A DNA stretch of 64,000 bases from Collybiopsis luxurians FD-317 M1 (GCA_000827265.1 KN834749.1:1601500-1665499); one strand, 5' to 3'; counted from the first letter of the stretch, positions 46,671-58,295 are shown. The notes: generated by a model not told the origin, from the letters alone. Translations and numbers: made by a program.

Positions 46671-48362
46671 ATGTTATACGATTTACGACTTTTTCTTATC
46701 TTATTCTCTCTTCTCAACGCGTCATTTGCTTTCCCTAATATCCGGTCATTTATTCCGACCCTTGATAGCAGATCGGATGCCCCAAACGCCCTTGACAGAA
46801 ACCCGAATGGGACAACTTTTCTCTGGCTTCCCGAGGACGAATACTCAGGAAGTACATTTTTCGAGTGCGTGTCTCACTTTTGTTTTTTCATACATTTTTG
46901 ACCGCAACGTATACACAGCAACTTCACTTTTTACACTGGTGCTGACCCAACGCAGTATGTCTCCGTGCCGGCTCGGAATATTTCAGCATTACTAACTTAA
47001 TACGCCAGCGGGACCGTGAATTTTCTCAATGATTCCGACGCTTTTTCGCAAGGTCTTGCATATGTCCAAGATGATGGAATTGTCATTATGAAAGGTGATA
47101 ATTTTACAACTTTACAAGAGGGAGTGAATCGGAATAGGTATGTGGTGTGTATTTGTTTCCACGCACTCTTTTTTACTGCTACAGTGTTCGCATATCGAGT
47201 AATAAACAATATAACACTGGATTGTTTATTCTCGACATTAATCAAGCCCCATGGGGTTGTGGCGTTTGGCCTGCATTTTGGACTGTCGGAGGAGGCACTT
47301 GGCCACTAGTGAGTGTTTGAGCACAAAATCAAGCTCGGTACTAATCTCCTTAGACGGGTGAAATCGATATCATTGAAGGAGTTCACGACAATGAACATAA
47401 CCAGGTTACTTGGCACACTGGTCCAAATTGCACTCTTACACCGGAAGGCAACTTTACTGGAACCATCGTCGTGCGTTTTTTACGATATTTTTCATTCAAT
47501 TTTTTTTCTTTACACTATTGAAAAGCAAACCAACGGCGTCAATAACACAGACTGCAACGGAAGTTTGAACAACAATGCGGGATGCGGCATCACCGAATGG
47601 AGCAGAGCGTCTTATGGCCCGTATTTCGACCAACAAGCTGGCGGAGTGTTCTCGATGAAGTGGGAGTAAGTCTATCCAGCGTATTCAGTCTTGATCTGGG
47701 TGCCGACCTGCAGGTGCCACCTCGTTTAGCGAGAATGGAATTGCTGTCTGTGAGTTGACGTTACCGCAGTCAACCGCATAAACTCATTTTTCAATGCAGG
47801 GTCTTTTTATCGTGCCGCGATTCCACAAGACATCATAGCTGGTGTTCCAAATCCCTCAAATTGGGGCGATCCCGTCGCTGCACTGGAGCCCGGAGGATGT
47901 GATCCTATCTCCAATTTCATAAATCATTCGATTATTTTTGGTGAGTGTACGATGCCAATTCGGACACGTACAAGTCTAATTTTGGCACTCAGACATTACA
48001 TTTTGTGGTAAGCCGTTCAGAGTCTTTTCTGCGGATCCACCAGCTTAACTTACCTTGTTATGCACAGGTGACTGGGCAGGTAACTCGTATGCAACATCTG
48101 GGTGCCCAGGGACGTGCTCGCAGCAGCTAATGACGCCATCTAACTTTGACGTACGTATCCATCTGAGTGCCTTCGTTCTTAAACCTCAACCCGTTTACAG
48201 AATGCCAGCTGGAGTATTAATAGCCTCAAAGTCTATAGGAAGCAACTCATTAGTGGCCAAATCACAGGTGGAGCTTTATCTGCTCATTCAAAACTAAGTA
48301 AAGATGTTACACAGTTCGCATTGGTAACTTCAGTCTTTGCTGCAATTCTTGCATTAGTCTAA
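46671..48362 (+). CDS. GPI-anchored GH16 glycoside hydrolase (laminarinase-type)
   Basis: Secreted beta-glucan-acting enzyme of the fungal wall, 386 residues. Exons 46671-46864, 46919-46954, 47009-47137, 47185-47308, 47354-47470, 47526-47665, 47730-47749, 47800-47940, 47993-48007, 48068-48150, 48201-48362; two are 20 and 15 nt. Signal peptide MLYDLRLFLILFSLLNASFA. The GH16 catalytic signature is GEIDIIEGVHDNEHN (ExDxxE, about residue 200), preceded by CGVWPAFWTVGGG. Many N-glycosylation sites and Cys pairs (PGGCDP, FCGDW, CPGTCSQQ) are seen. The C-terminus (QFALVTSVFAAILALV) is a hydrophobic GPI-type tail after a Ser/Lys-rich stretch. The last helices plus stop chosen because they complete both signal and tail. 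Exact substrate (beta-1,3 versus 1,3/1,4 glucan) not predictable. Confidence 0.93.
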
Positions 48363-48425
48363 GGACATCTACCTGCACATAGCCATAGATATATATATAT
48401 CTAGTGTCATGGATTGAGTATATAC

Positions 48426-49854
48426 TTATAACCGCACTTTCCAGACGCGATCCTCCACATTTGCGAATTGGTGTATACCTTCGACAGGCTCTGCAAAACT
48501 AGCTCGAAGCGGTGTGACGCTGACAGCCTTGTTATGCAGTGCCCAGCCGTCGCTTCCCTCAGTGATTGCAGAGTGATCAGGTCGGATCAAGCCTTCCATC
48601 GACGGGGACCACTTGAAAATCAGGTCACTCTGTGCAGGTGTTGCGTTTCGGATAGGTTCCTCCGAAGAAGTCGAAGAATCTGGACCTGCGACATCTACTG
48701 TTCCAGCTTTCCCTGAAGCAGGAGAATCTCCCGATATAGCTTTGAACAGTCGTCCATAACTCGTGCGCCACATTGTCGTCCAGTAGATTTTGAGGCCCTC
48801 CTCACTAAGCAGTTCTTCGATGAGTGGTATATTTACGTTGTAAAGATCAACTTCGTTGTTCTTGAGCCCGAACTCGTCGGAACCCCAGTTTTTCCATAAG
48901 TAGTCAATAATTTTCGAACCGAGGATGTGTGCGGGTTCAAAGTAGGTAGCAGGAGTGGGATGGACCACTGTACCGTAAGATAGTGCAATAGAACGAAATT
49001 TGGACAAGGATGAAGACATTGCTGCACCAATGGTGCCAGACGAGAGGGCGAAAGCGGCTGAAAAGAAGCTAAGAATTTATGAACATGGGACGGATTTATG
49101 CAAGCACTGACAGGACGAGTTTCGACCAAGATTAGGACCAGAAATCTGGGACAAAGTGAAAGAGAGTAGCCAAAGACCCTACTATGACACCTACGACTAG
49201 ATCAATTTCGTTGGGGTATATATTGTGCAACCCGATATTGGCACAGGTTGCCGGTGTCTGGAAGAACGAAGATCGGGACGTGGAAAATGAAAGAGTAGAG
49301 AAATTTATTCACGGCGTCCAGTAAGATCCATTCTGCCTGGCAAAAGCATCAGGTGTTTTGAACAATGAAGAGAGGGCTGATACTAACAACTTCATTTTCT
49401 CTAAGCGGTCGCGAAACCAGTGATATTTCACCTTGGCCGTCTGGGAAATGTAAATCTAGAGCTCTTGCGTGCAAGCGAGGTAAAATTCCTACTTGGATTT
49501 TTGGGATAGAAATAGGATCCTTTTGTGATCTCTTTGATTTGGTATGCCTTTCCTGAAGTCGAACGGTTAGAAGTGTAGTTTATTGAAGCGACATTTTGAT
49601 ACCGATCCAGGATTTCTGGGAGCTTGGGATGACAACTTTTACGTCCCAGCCTGACACATCCTGAGCTTCGTACGCGGACAATGGTTCAAGCGAATCATAC
49701 CAAGATTCTCAGTAAGGTGCTTGTACAAGCCAAAGATGTATGGCGATTCTTTAGGGTCCGGAGGGCCATCGTCGTTCTTTAAGTACAAATTTAGCAGTTA
49801 CCACTTCCAACTTCACTTGCTTACAGTTAACAGAACCCTGGGTATAGTCGGCAT
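48426..49854 (-). CDS. SurE-type 5'/3'-nucleotidase (acid phosphatase family)
   Basis: 339 residues; exons 49854-49825, 49776-49701, 49650-49603, 49552-49493, 49440-49388, 49336-49313, 49257-49195, 49145-49112, 49057-48426. N-terminal VLLTNDDGPPDPKE carries the SurE metal-binding NDDG motif; VVIPSSQKSWIGKAYQIKEI, ILLDATPATCANIGLHN and EIDLVISGPNLGRNS follow (SGPNxGRN motif). Family members hydrolyse nucleoside monophosphates and other phosphomonoesters with a divalent metal. The usual DGTPATC is DATPATC here. Budding yeast Pby1 carries this domain fused to a tubulin-tyrosine-ligase-like domain; here it stands alone. One exon is 24 nt. Its stop is only 63 nt from the convergent GH16 stop. Confidence 0.88.
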
Positions 49855-50127
49855 AGTGGACGCGTTAATCAGAGATATCTCATGACTCATCTCCTTCAGT
49901 AACGATGTTCAGTCACGATCTAACACTCATACTATACTGTGTGTTTTTCTACTGTCAAGATAGCATATTGCATGGATTCATGTTGTTCTGTTATATCATA
50001 ACACGGCATATGGAGGTGGTGCAAGAGTGAAGAGATGTGAAAAAGCTGGTACCCAGTGCAAAAATATGCAATCCAAGACAATGTAGGTAGTGTTGCGAAG
50101 AAAAAAAAACTTCCTTCGACAAATAAT

Positions 50128-50704
50128 TTACTTGCCCTTCTTGGCGGCCTCGGATCCCTTGATCTTTTGAGTACCACGGAACTGGAATACAGAACGTCAG
50201 CACAAAATACCAGAACGAGCACAAAGCACGAACTTTCTTTGCACGGTTCTTACGCTCCTTCCGTAGTTTACGCGAAGGCTTTTCGGTTTTCGCCGCGAGA
50301 CCTGACTGCATGACGGACGCTCCTTAGATCTGAAGCTGAAAAGCTGCCAGACAGTAACACGTACCCGAACCAAGCGATACTTGGGCTCAAACTTTTTCTG
50401 GCTCTCCTCATCATCGTAGATCAAAGCAAATCCAGTGCTTCGACCTCCACCAAAGGCCGTACGGAACCCGAAAGTCACGACCCGCTTCTTGTCGGTTTTA
50501 TACATGGCGGCAAGCTTTTCAGAAAGCTCTTCTTTAGAGACATTTGGTCGAGATGGGTGTAAGACGTCAAGAACGAACTGGCGTCTGGCCAGGAGACGGT
50601 TGGTGATGAATTTCCGTGTACGAAGTGTGACTGGTGCTGAGTCGGCCTGGAGATACATAGCGATCATTAGCCTTGCCGTTTTCGCCCTACTAGATACCCA
50701 CCAT
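50128..50704 (-). CDS. RPS24: 40S ribosomal protein eS24
   Basis: Small-subunit ribosomal protein, 136 residues, family length. Exons 50704-50702 (ATG alone), 50646-50365, 50305-50234, 50181-50128. Reads [95 protein letters not shown], ending EAAKKGK. The start codon forms its own three-nucleotide coding exon, as in many ribosomal-protein genes, and the upstream sequence carries a second, 5' UTR intron candidate ending about 20 nt before the ATG (TTTAG|CTCTCG). Strong splice and pyrimidine-rich context fit high expression. Confidence 0.96.
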
Positions 50705-50944
50705 TTTTTAAGAAGCCAAGAGACGAGAGCTAAAGCACTTGGTTAGCAATGATTTACAGATAAATAAAAACTGCAGCACGAACCTTGATAGCGACTTGGG
50801 TACGGCTTCGATGAGGTTGGAAAAGACTGGACCATGGCGTGGAATTCACCTTTACAGATTCACGTGACTTTGCCGACCGGCAGCTGCTTACATCATCTAC
50901 TATAGCTTGAAGCGTAACATCCATCGCGCAGTGAATGGGCAGCT

Positions 50945-51718
50945 ATGAGTACCAGTGCTGCTTCCTTTGCTCCCTATGTGAGTCTATCTACCCTGACCGT
51001 CTCACTGCTCCTTATTAGCTTCAGATGCCTCCTCCTGATGACCCAGAGTATTCTGGTTCTTCAAAGGTCCCTTCACGAAGCCGGCCTTGGTTTCCAGGTC
51101 ATCAATCTTCCCTCGGCGTCTCCTATCAGTCTGGCGGTATACCCACCTTGAACGACTCACAAGCGGGAGGATATGGGAATCCTGCGTCTGATCAAATAGA
51201 AAGTCAGAATCAATGGGAAACTAGGTATGGTATGCGAGTGGACGTACTGGCTGCATTTGCGTACATATTAGGCCCCCTCTCTGGTCCGTCGCTCTACCTG
51301 GCAAAGTTTTTGCCACAAACTTATTATTAATCAGCTCTATTGGTGCTTGTCGTTGAGACACAGAATGACTATGTCCGGTTTCACGGTACGATTCACAGAC
51401 CTTTACCACAGGGCTTGATCCTTAATCATTGATCCCTCTTAGGCTACCAATCTGCGCTTTTCACGACCCCGTTAATTGTTTTTCGTGCTCTACTCTCCCT
51501 TTTACAATTTCCTCAATGGCTTCGGACGTTCTGGACAATTCTGTTACTCGCATGTCAGCTGTACATGGCGTAAGTGTCGCCTCAATTGACAATGCAGCTT
51601 TTGATTTCTTATTCCTCGCAGATTCAGGGCTTATCTCGACGCATCGCAGGACGGCCTGATACGATATGAATTACCAATCGTCGGTTCCATAGCATCAGAA
51701 TGGCTTGCAGAGGAATAG
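50945..51718 (+). CDS. UPF0132-domain membrane protein
   Basis: 190 residues; exons 50945-50977, 51019-51283, 51335-51385, 51443-51569, 51622-51718. A soluble Pro/Gly/Ser-rich N-terminus leads to a UPF0132-type domain: RVDVLAAFAYILGPLSALLV, QNDYVRFHGYQSALFTTPLI, then a helix WTILLLACQLYMAFRAY, ending LPIVGSIASEWLAEE. Three membrane helices. Widely conserved, function unknown. Two tandem acceptors six nucleotides apart (ending 51018 and 51024) precede exon 2; both keep the frame, with or without LQ. Diverges from eS24 over 240 bp. Confidence 0.86.
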
Positions 51719-51972
51719 TATATCGTTCTGAATCTGCAACAACTGCTTCTATATAATACCCTTCAATGGACTTCACTGTACGCTATGATGTATTCCGTAT
51801 AATCCCTGTATCAAATCGAATATTAAATGCCTGTGCAACTTTCAAGAGATCTACAAGTCGTGTTGTTTAAGATATACAACTATTACAATACACAAAGTCA
51901 TTACAAATCTAAATCTTTGCCAAGTCACTACAAATCTAGGAGATAGAGACTACCGAGGAAGAGAGTGTGAGT
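51719..51972. other. Convergent 3' interval
   Basis: 254 bp, AT-rich, between the UPF0132 stop and the eight-Cys gene stop. Nothing recognised. Confidence 0.5.
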
Positions 51973-52790
51973 TCATAATCCGGGTAGACCAAGACCAAGT
52001 AAGCAGATATTATTTCGACACGTTCCACATAGCCCTAGAATTTCATTCAACAAAGGAACGAGTGCATTGAGAGACGCATCGGAAGCGTTTTCGCAAAAGT
52101 CGAGTAGCCAGTCGATGATGCATTTGATCTCCCAAACGACTATAAAAAACTATTGGATGCAGTCGAAGCTGTGGCTTAGAAATGGAATACATACGAGGTC
52201 CTAGAGGTACGCCCAGAAGCCAATCACACTGAACAAGAGCGTGGACAGAGTTGAGAAGTTGCTTTGTGTAGTTGATGAGGTCGCGTAGTATGGTTTCTAA
52301 ATTGTTGTTCTTGTCGTAGAACGCCTCGCCTTTCTGAAGAGAACCCTGCACGTCGAGCAGATCCGAGTAAAAGCTTGAGACGGTGGAGGTTGACTGCCAT
52401 TGTTGGCTATCAGGGGCATGGAGACAAGATTCTGAACAAGTCTCTGCAATAGACGCGTTAGCAGCAAGATCTCAAACGAACGCAATGGACCCGCTACGAA
52501 CTGAGATCACCCGCGCCGGAAGATAGTCTGCCCAAAATCGCGCCTAGTTCTTGGCGAGGTTCGACAGAGCGCGTAGAAGACGGTAGGAGTACACGAGGAT
52601 GAGAGGAATTGGAGTTGGATGTTGACTGGAACGTTTTTGAATGAGGGTCGGCCTCTCTGAAGGAGGTGTGATTCTTCAAGTCCATAGCGGAGAAAGGCGT
52701 GGCAAACACGAGTCCTGGAGGAGTCAGGGAAACCAAGGCGAGGAACGCAGCGGCTTGAAAAGTAACGAATACGCGTTTGATGAACAACAT
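51973..52790 (-). CDS. Unrecognised secreted protein with eight cysteines
   Basis: 231 residues; exons 52790-52511, 52443-52195, 52139-51973. N-terminal signal peptide (MLFIKRVFVTFQAAAFLALV, small residues to GLVFA). After a Ser/Thr/Asn-rich stretch of about 60 residues come eight cysteines, seven of them in the C-terminal 140 residues of mostly helical, aliphatic sequence. Pattern: C-x3-C early (TCSESC), single Cys in VQCDWLL, EIKCIID, LDFCENA, then CGTCRNNIC at the end. The start is the ATG at 52790 because it leads straight into the signal. A TATA box lies 132 bp upstream. I do not recognise the family; not a hydrophobin or thaumatin. Neighbour PriA-like gene is also secreted and Cys-rich but not similar in sequence. 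Confidence 0.72.
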
Positions 52791-53448
52791 GGTCAACGAT
52801 CTATGACGGGAGAGTAGTGAGATGAAAAGGCGACCAGCGTGGGTTGACGAAAAAAAAATTGAAAAAAAAGTCTTGAAGATCGTGGTTCAGAATCAAGATG
52901 GAGAGAAGGTAAGGGTACGCCCTTTTATACCATGAAGTGCCAAACCTGGCCAAACCCAATTCAGCACGTGATTCTCAAATCAATTAGAACAGGTCAAAGC
53001 TGGCCATACCAGAAGTTGCCCGTCACAGGCGTAATATAAAGCGGGAGATCTGAATATCGGTAATTACGTTCAAATATCCAGAAGACTGGCAGGCTTTCAA
53101 ATAGTCGGTACGAAATAAGCAGGATGAGACAGCCTAAAATTAACGAACACATAAGCACGATAGTGTAGGAAGAAACAACAACACAGTTACTCTACGGGGT
53201 AGCTACCTAGTGCAATGCAATTGTACTTGACAACAAAGCCTGGGTTTCCTATGTACTTAGCGTCCAATCGAGGCGCAAAGTGAAAGACTCAAGATGCAGC
53301 GATAAATAAGAGCAAGAAAAAAGCCGTCGTATGACGAGTCCAAATGAAATCAAAAGCAGAAATAAAGAAAGCCATGGTCATAGGCGGGGACGTCAGACAT
53401 TGACTCTGCGAGGGAAATCGGAGGGCCGAGGATCATGAAGTCCATATT
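52791..53448. other. Promoter region of eight-Cys gene / PriA 3' region
   Basis: 658 bp between two minus-strand genes; A-rich stretches at 52849-52869, the TATA box above, and no supported ORF. Confidence 0.5.
52922..52929 (-). promoter_or_regulatory. TATA box of the eight-Cys secreted protein gene
   Basis: Minus-strand TATAAAAG, 132 bp upstream of the start codon. Few other genes in the window have so clear a TATA box. Confidence 0.6.
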
Positions 53449-54334
53449 CTAGATGGCGATACATGACAAGCTGTCTGCAGAAAGCAAATATCCTGCTGCA
53501 CAAGAATAGACTGAAGGAAAAATGGTCATGCATCTCGTCAGACGCGAATAAGAACACAACTTACCCTTGCAGCTACCACTTTCGCAACCAACATTCCAGG
53601 CACCTTTGATAGCAGTACAGTCTTGACCTTGGCCGACGGAAGCACATCCACCGCAAGATTCAAGCTCAGCGGAAGTGTCGAGACATTCATAATCGCCAGA
53701 CGTTAATCCAGAAATAGGGCAAGCATCGAGACCTTTAGGGCAGGCAGGGAGAGAACGCGAGGTGTGACTACGCTTCCAACCACCATGACCATTGCTATGA
53801 CCATTACCACTGCCACTCCCATAACCATTACCATTGCTACTGCCATAACCATTACCATTGCCATTGCCACTGCCACTTCCATATCCGGGTTTACCAGAAG
53901 GTTTAGGGGTAGGAGTAGGCTTGCTAGGGGTAGAAGGAGTGCAGCATTGGAGACTGTCCTGCCAATCATGACCAGACTGGCACTGAGGAGGAGTAGGGTT
54001 ACTCGGCGGCAAAGGGTTGGAAGGCACGCAGCAGCCTTTGCCAGAGTGCCAATACCAATAGGTATTCTTCGAGTTACCAACTGGACACGATTTTCCAGAA
54101 GGAGGGGCAGGGGTATGAGAGTTGGAGGGGCCACCGGAGGGAAGACAGCAGTCTTTCTTTGCATAACTTAGGGAACACATATATAAGCGAAGGGTGAAAA
54201 GAAAGAGAAGACAGTACGTACTAAAACTCGGTCTTGGAGCATGTTTGAGAGGTTTTGCTTGAGGTAGCGGCCGCGAAAGGAACGACAGCGACAGCGACAA
54301 GGGCCAGAGCGAAAGCGCGCTTAATGAAAGCCAT
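53449..54334 (-). CDS. PriA-like cysteine-rich secreted protein
   Basis: 258 residues; exons 54334-54222, 54166-53565, 53510-53449. Signal peptide [20 protein letters not shown], then a Cys-rich region with repeated CC-P motifs ([28 protein letters not shown]). A Gly/Asn/Ser-rich low-complexity run of about 40 residues follows, then a PriA-type domain: [53 protein letters not shown]. This C-terminal block and the double-Cys modules match the PriA family of mushroom fruiting-body-associated secreted proteins (known family; function poorly understood). The last intron (53564-53511, 54 nt) is stop-free. A TATA box lies 112 bp upstream. Confidence 0.85.
53770..53890. repeat. Low-complexity Gly/Asn/Ser coding repeat in PriA-like gene
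   Basis: Imperfect tandem hexamers (CCATTA/CCATTG/CCACTG on the plus strand) encode a run of GNG, GYG, GSG and GHG units. It is a likely slippage hot spot and length-variable between strains. Confidence 0.7.
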
Positions 54335-55002
54335 TATAAAGTAAGGAATGGTGTTGAAACGAATGACAAGGCAAGATTTAGTTTGCCAACGGGGGCTTTG
54401 AGGTAGGAGGACAAGGGAGAGAACAAAAAAAATAGTACAACAAGGCTTATATACGCCGATAATTTAACTTATGCTATATATCTGGTGGGAAACAGTACCT
54501 TGTGCTTAAATGAGTTCGGGTAACATTGATCGAATGGCTTCTCATCCCGAAACAAAGCTCCATGACGGCTCATCTGTCGACTGTAACTGAGATCATCGAC
54601 CGACGTCCTGAATGTCCCGTGTACTGTCTTGACCAACTCCTTTATGCTGCGAGTTTCGAGCTCACCAAAGGTCAACTTTATCGGCATCAGCCCCCGTTCT
54701 CATGGTTATCCGGCCAGAATTCTGATGAAACGTGATGATGCGCAAGGGCTGGGTTGAATACACCGAAAATTTCGTTAATGCTCATGAAACATTTGCGCTC
54801 CCGATGCTTGTGATCCCTTGTTCGGAGATCGATACATATCCACACATTAGAAAATCGAAAAAGCTGATAAATATTGATCATTACTCGGGTACAATTGTGT
54901 ATACGGTTTAAAAAATCCACAAATCCGTAATCTATACCGTTATCTGTCTTGTTTCTGTCAAGAATGAGAGCAACACTTTTGACAAGATGAGTGAGCACAT
55001 CA
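54335..55002. other. PriA promoter / PP2A 3' interval
   Basis: 668 bp between two minus-strand genes. Holds the TATA box above. Short open frames at 54469-54687 (minus) and 54526-54735 (plus) overlap and have no recognised features. Confidence 0.5.
54446..54453 (-). promoter_or_regulatory. TATA box of PriA-like gene
   Basis: Minus-strand TATATAAG, 112 bp upstream of the start codon, near-ideal spacing for a fungal core promoter. Confidence 0.6.
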
Positions 55003-57154
55003 TCAAGTTTCCATCGTAGCCTTCTGAAGTGCACGAGCGGCAAAATATCGCACGTCGGCATCTTGATCGTTTTTCTGTTGCTCCAAAACAGGAATAATTC
55101 TTTGTTGAACAAAAGCTTTTCCTTCGGGCGTGTTTCCATGAGTCGTAGCGAGCACCTCGAGAGATTTGGCGACGTTGAAGCGAATGTTTGGGATGGGATC
55201 AGAAGCAAGCTGAAGAAGCGATTCCACAATTTCCGAGCGCACGATCTCGAGATTGAGTGAGGGCATTATGATCTAAACAGATTGATGAAAAAGGATATCA
55301 ACAACGAGCGGACAAAACCAACCGTGATCGCTTGCACTGTTGTCATTCTGAACAGATAATTGGGATGCTGCCCCATGCCCATTATCTTTGGAACGATCGC
55401 AGCACGAGACCATTCTACGCCGAACACATCTGTTAGATTCTTCAAATTTATCGTAGCAGCCTCGCGAATGCTGTATACGGTATCTCCCAGCCACGACATG
55501 CACAAATTACCCAACTGCTCATCGAAAAAGGGCTTTCCAAGCTGTTTGGCGAGAGGTGGAATGTACTCGATAATGGCTTGGCGGACACGCCATGATTTAT
55601 CTTCGGCGAGTTCAACGATCGCGGGGAGGAGGTTCTCTGACAGCAGCTCGATGCCAATCACTAATGCTCTTCTTAGAATAAATCTCAACGTGAATCAAAT
55701 GGAACGCACCATTATTGACTGTTTCAAGCTTACTGATGATGTTGAGTCGAACTTCAGGGAAGTCGTCCTTCAGGAGCTGAAGGAATAAGGGAAGTAGATA
55801 CTCGATAGTAGATTCACGACCCAGAAGCGGTGCGAGACCACTGATCTGCATAGCTAAGGCAGCGCGTACGTGCTGGGAAGCGTCTTGAGAGAGATCTCGA
55901 ACGCATGGAACGATACGCGCCAGGATGACCTCTTTCTCTAATAATTCCGAGAAACCTATAGTATACGTCAGACATAATAAAGCATTCCAGCTGTGATGAG
56001 CCTTGCCTGGGATCTGAGAAGAAGCGGCTGTCCGGACTTCTGCCTCGTTGTCCTTCAACAGTTGAATATATTGACCAAGGAGCTCTCCACGAGTAATATC
56101 TTTTCCGACAGCTTTGGCAAGCTAAGGAGAAATTCAGCTCAAATACACAAGCAGATTACGGTGAACCAGAAGCGAACCTCATTAAAATGTGTGGCTGCCA
56201 TGTAGCGGACTCGCCAGCTTTTATCACCAATACTGTGTTTGATTTGTGTTGACAACTGCTCTTTCACTTCCGACTGTTTAAGCTTCCCAGCGATAGCAAT
56301 AAGATCCTCCACAGTCAGTAAACGAACCGAATCTTGGTCGTCGTTCTGTAACCGACGATAGATAGGAAGGGCGTCCGACAAGATATGGGGGTCAGAGAAC
56401 TTGAGTAAAAGAGACTGAGGAACGTGAATAATTTGACATGTAGAACGACAATTGAACGACCTACCCCAAGCCATTTCGCAGCAGCTCTTCTGACCATAGG
56501 AGTATCGTCAGATCCCAGCGCGGCGAAACCCTTGCGTAGATCATCCTGAATAGCAGGGGAGACCTTATCATAAACAGCGGGGTAAAGCGCAGCAGAGGAT
56601 GTCCGTGAAGTGAACCATTCGGCGGAAGATAGACGTTTTAAGAGAGGGATGCAATGCTCTTCAATCTGAGTCGCAGATAGGACGGCTGCGACTTTGGTAA
56701 TGGATTCAGCTGCCTTTGAGATTTATGAGAGGTTTGCAGACAACACAAAGAGCAAAAAATGTATCGGACCTTGTCCCGAACAAGAGTCTCTTCCACTGAA
56801 GACAAATTCTCCAACGGCCCTAGTAAAAGGTGTGCGTGTTCCCTGCCACCTATGTACTGTTCAAAATTTCTACCCAATTCTTCCGCCAAGGCAAGAAGGA
56901 CTTCATCTTCATCATCAATGGAATCCTGAAGGAAAGGAACTAGCTCGTCTCGTGCACGATCCGGTCCCAAAGCCAAAGCGATAGTAGGAATACTGTGAAT
57001 AGCGTTCAGCCGTAGCTGAACATCTTCCGAGCGCAACTCATCCATAAGAATGGCTATCGGGGCAATCTGGAGCAGATCATGATGAGAATGAAAGCTCAAG
57101 ATGAAAGAAATGCCAACGGAGACCAACTTCATCGGCTTGCAATCCAGAATCCAT
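55003..57154 (-). CDS. PP2A scaffold subunit A (PR65, HEAT repeat)
   Basis: Scaffold of the PP2A holoenzyme joining catalytic and regulatory subunits; 592 residues, matching animal PR65 (~589). Eight exons: 57154-57128, 57066-56770, 56713-56465, 56414-56178, 56121-56007, 55955-55710, 55660-55323, 55272-55003. HEAT repeats seen throughout: [115 protein letters not shown]. Intron 5 (56006-55956) is GC-AG and stop-free in frame; reading it in would break [12 protein letters not shown]. Two introns use GTTGGT donors (57127, 55322). The acceptor after WLG is ambiguous between two in-frame sites 15 nt apart. Confidence 0.95.
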
Positions 57155-58295
57155 GATAATGTTCGATGTCGGACAACTTTTCAACCAAATACTAGAGACA
57201 CGGAGAACAGCGATACGATATTAATGATTTTAGGATGACTGTAGAGTGTGGTTCGCGTTTGAAGTGTATCTCCGTCACATGGCTTATTTCCATTTCTGAA
57301 TTTCTCTCCCACAGAAAAACCTTGCGTCTACACAACAGCAAATATCGCAGATACTTGAATGGTTGCATCGAAATTGTTGGAAGAATGCAAGAGATTTACT
57401 GCGATTTTATCCTTAGCTACTGCACATGCTTGTCTCTGCCGCATAGAAACTGCTGGATACAAGATCAAATTTCTGGCTTCGTACTCCCAATTTCACAGAC
57501 TGAAGAGTTTCTAGTTTTAGCGACATCTGCGAAGAGATGTTTATTGTGACTCTAGACACGCGCGTCAAAATCATGGATGATGGTTTTCCATGAGGCCATG
57601 AGACCGTTATCATACATCTTGGTAGTAGATGACCACATTTAACGAAGACGATGGAAGATGGGAGACTGAGCGGACACCATTAAACATGCTACCAGCTTTT
57701 TACCAGCGACGACCGTTGTCCTTGGCTGCCGAATCACAAACACCGAGAGAGAATCTTTCCTAGAAATGCCTGAGCTTCTGGCGTTGCGACGTGAAAGTCG
57801 AGACGCTACGGCAGGTATCGCCGAAATGTATTCAGAACATAATTTCGGGGTACAATTGTGGATCGGGAGTATACGTATTTTTGCGAATGACCTGATTGAG
57901 AAGAAACTTAAGAAACTCGGGCACAGCGCCATCGCATTCAAAGAAAAAAGCGCAATCAAATTTCAGTTTTATCGACCCATCGTAAGTTCGATTTGTAGGA
58001 AAAGACGGACACAATCCGCAAGTCCAAATGTCCAGGGATGCGTGCCGCTTTCAGCAACGGTTTCGGTCATTCGAATTTGAAACATCTCGATCAAGGCATC
58101 CAATACACTGGTTGAAACCGAACAAGTGTTTGCTCAGCTGCTACAAAGTGTAGCGGCAATGTACACAAATCCCTGCAGCGATGCCATTGAGCCGTTCTGA
58201 AAGCTAGTCGCGTCCCGACATCATCACACGCTTGTTACTTTAGTGCGCGAAGATATAGAATGAAGGAATTTGTTTGTTTGATTTATCGCAGGTTC
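57155..58295. other. Largest gene-free interval (1.14 kb)
   Basis: Between the PP2A start and the TRIC-like stop, both minus. Several overlapping open frames of 60-106 codons on both strands (57235-57549 and 57766-58080 plus; 57639-57959 and 57832-58014 minus) do not resolve into a gene with splice sites or a known domain. It may hold a degenerate gene or non-coding RNA; nothing can be supported. Confidence 0.5.

Noticed and set aside
49860..49865. ACGCGT directly upstream of the SurE-type start.
   Set aside because: Only six bases from the ATG, inside the 5' UTR; chance occurrence is likely.
57639..58080. Plus and minus open frames of up to 106 codons in the 1.14-kb gap.
   Set aside because: Neither joins to flanking exons or matches a family; reported only as an open question.
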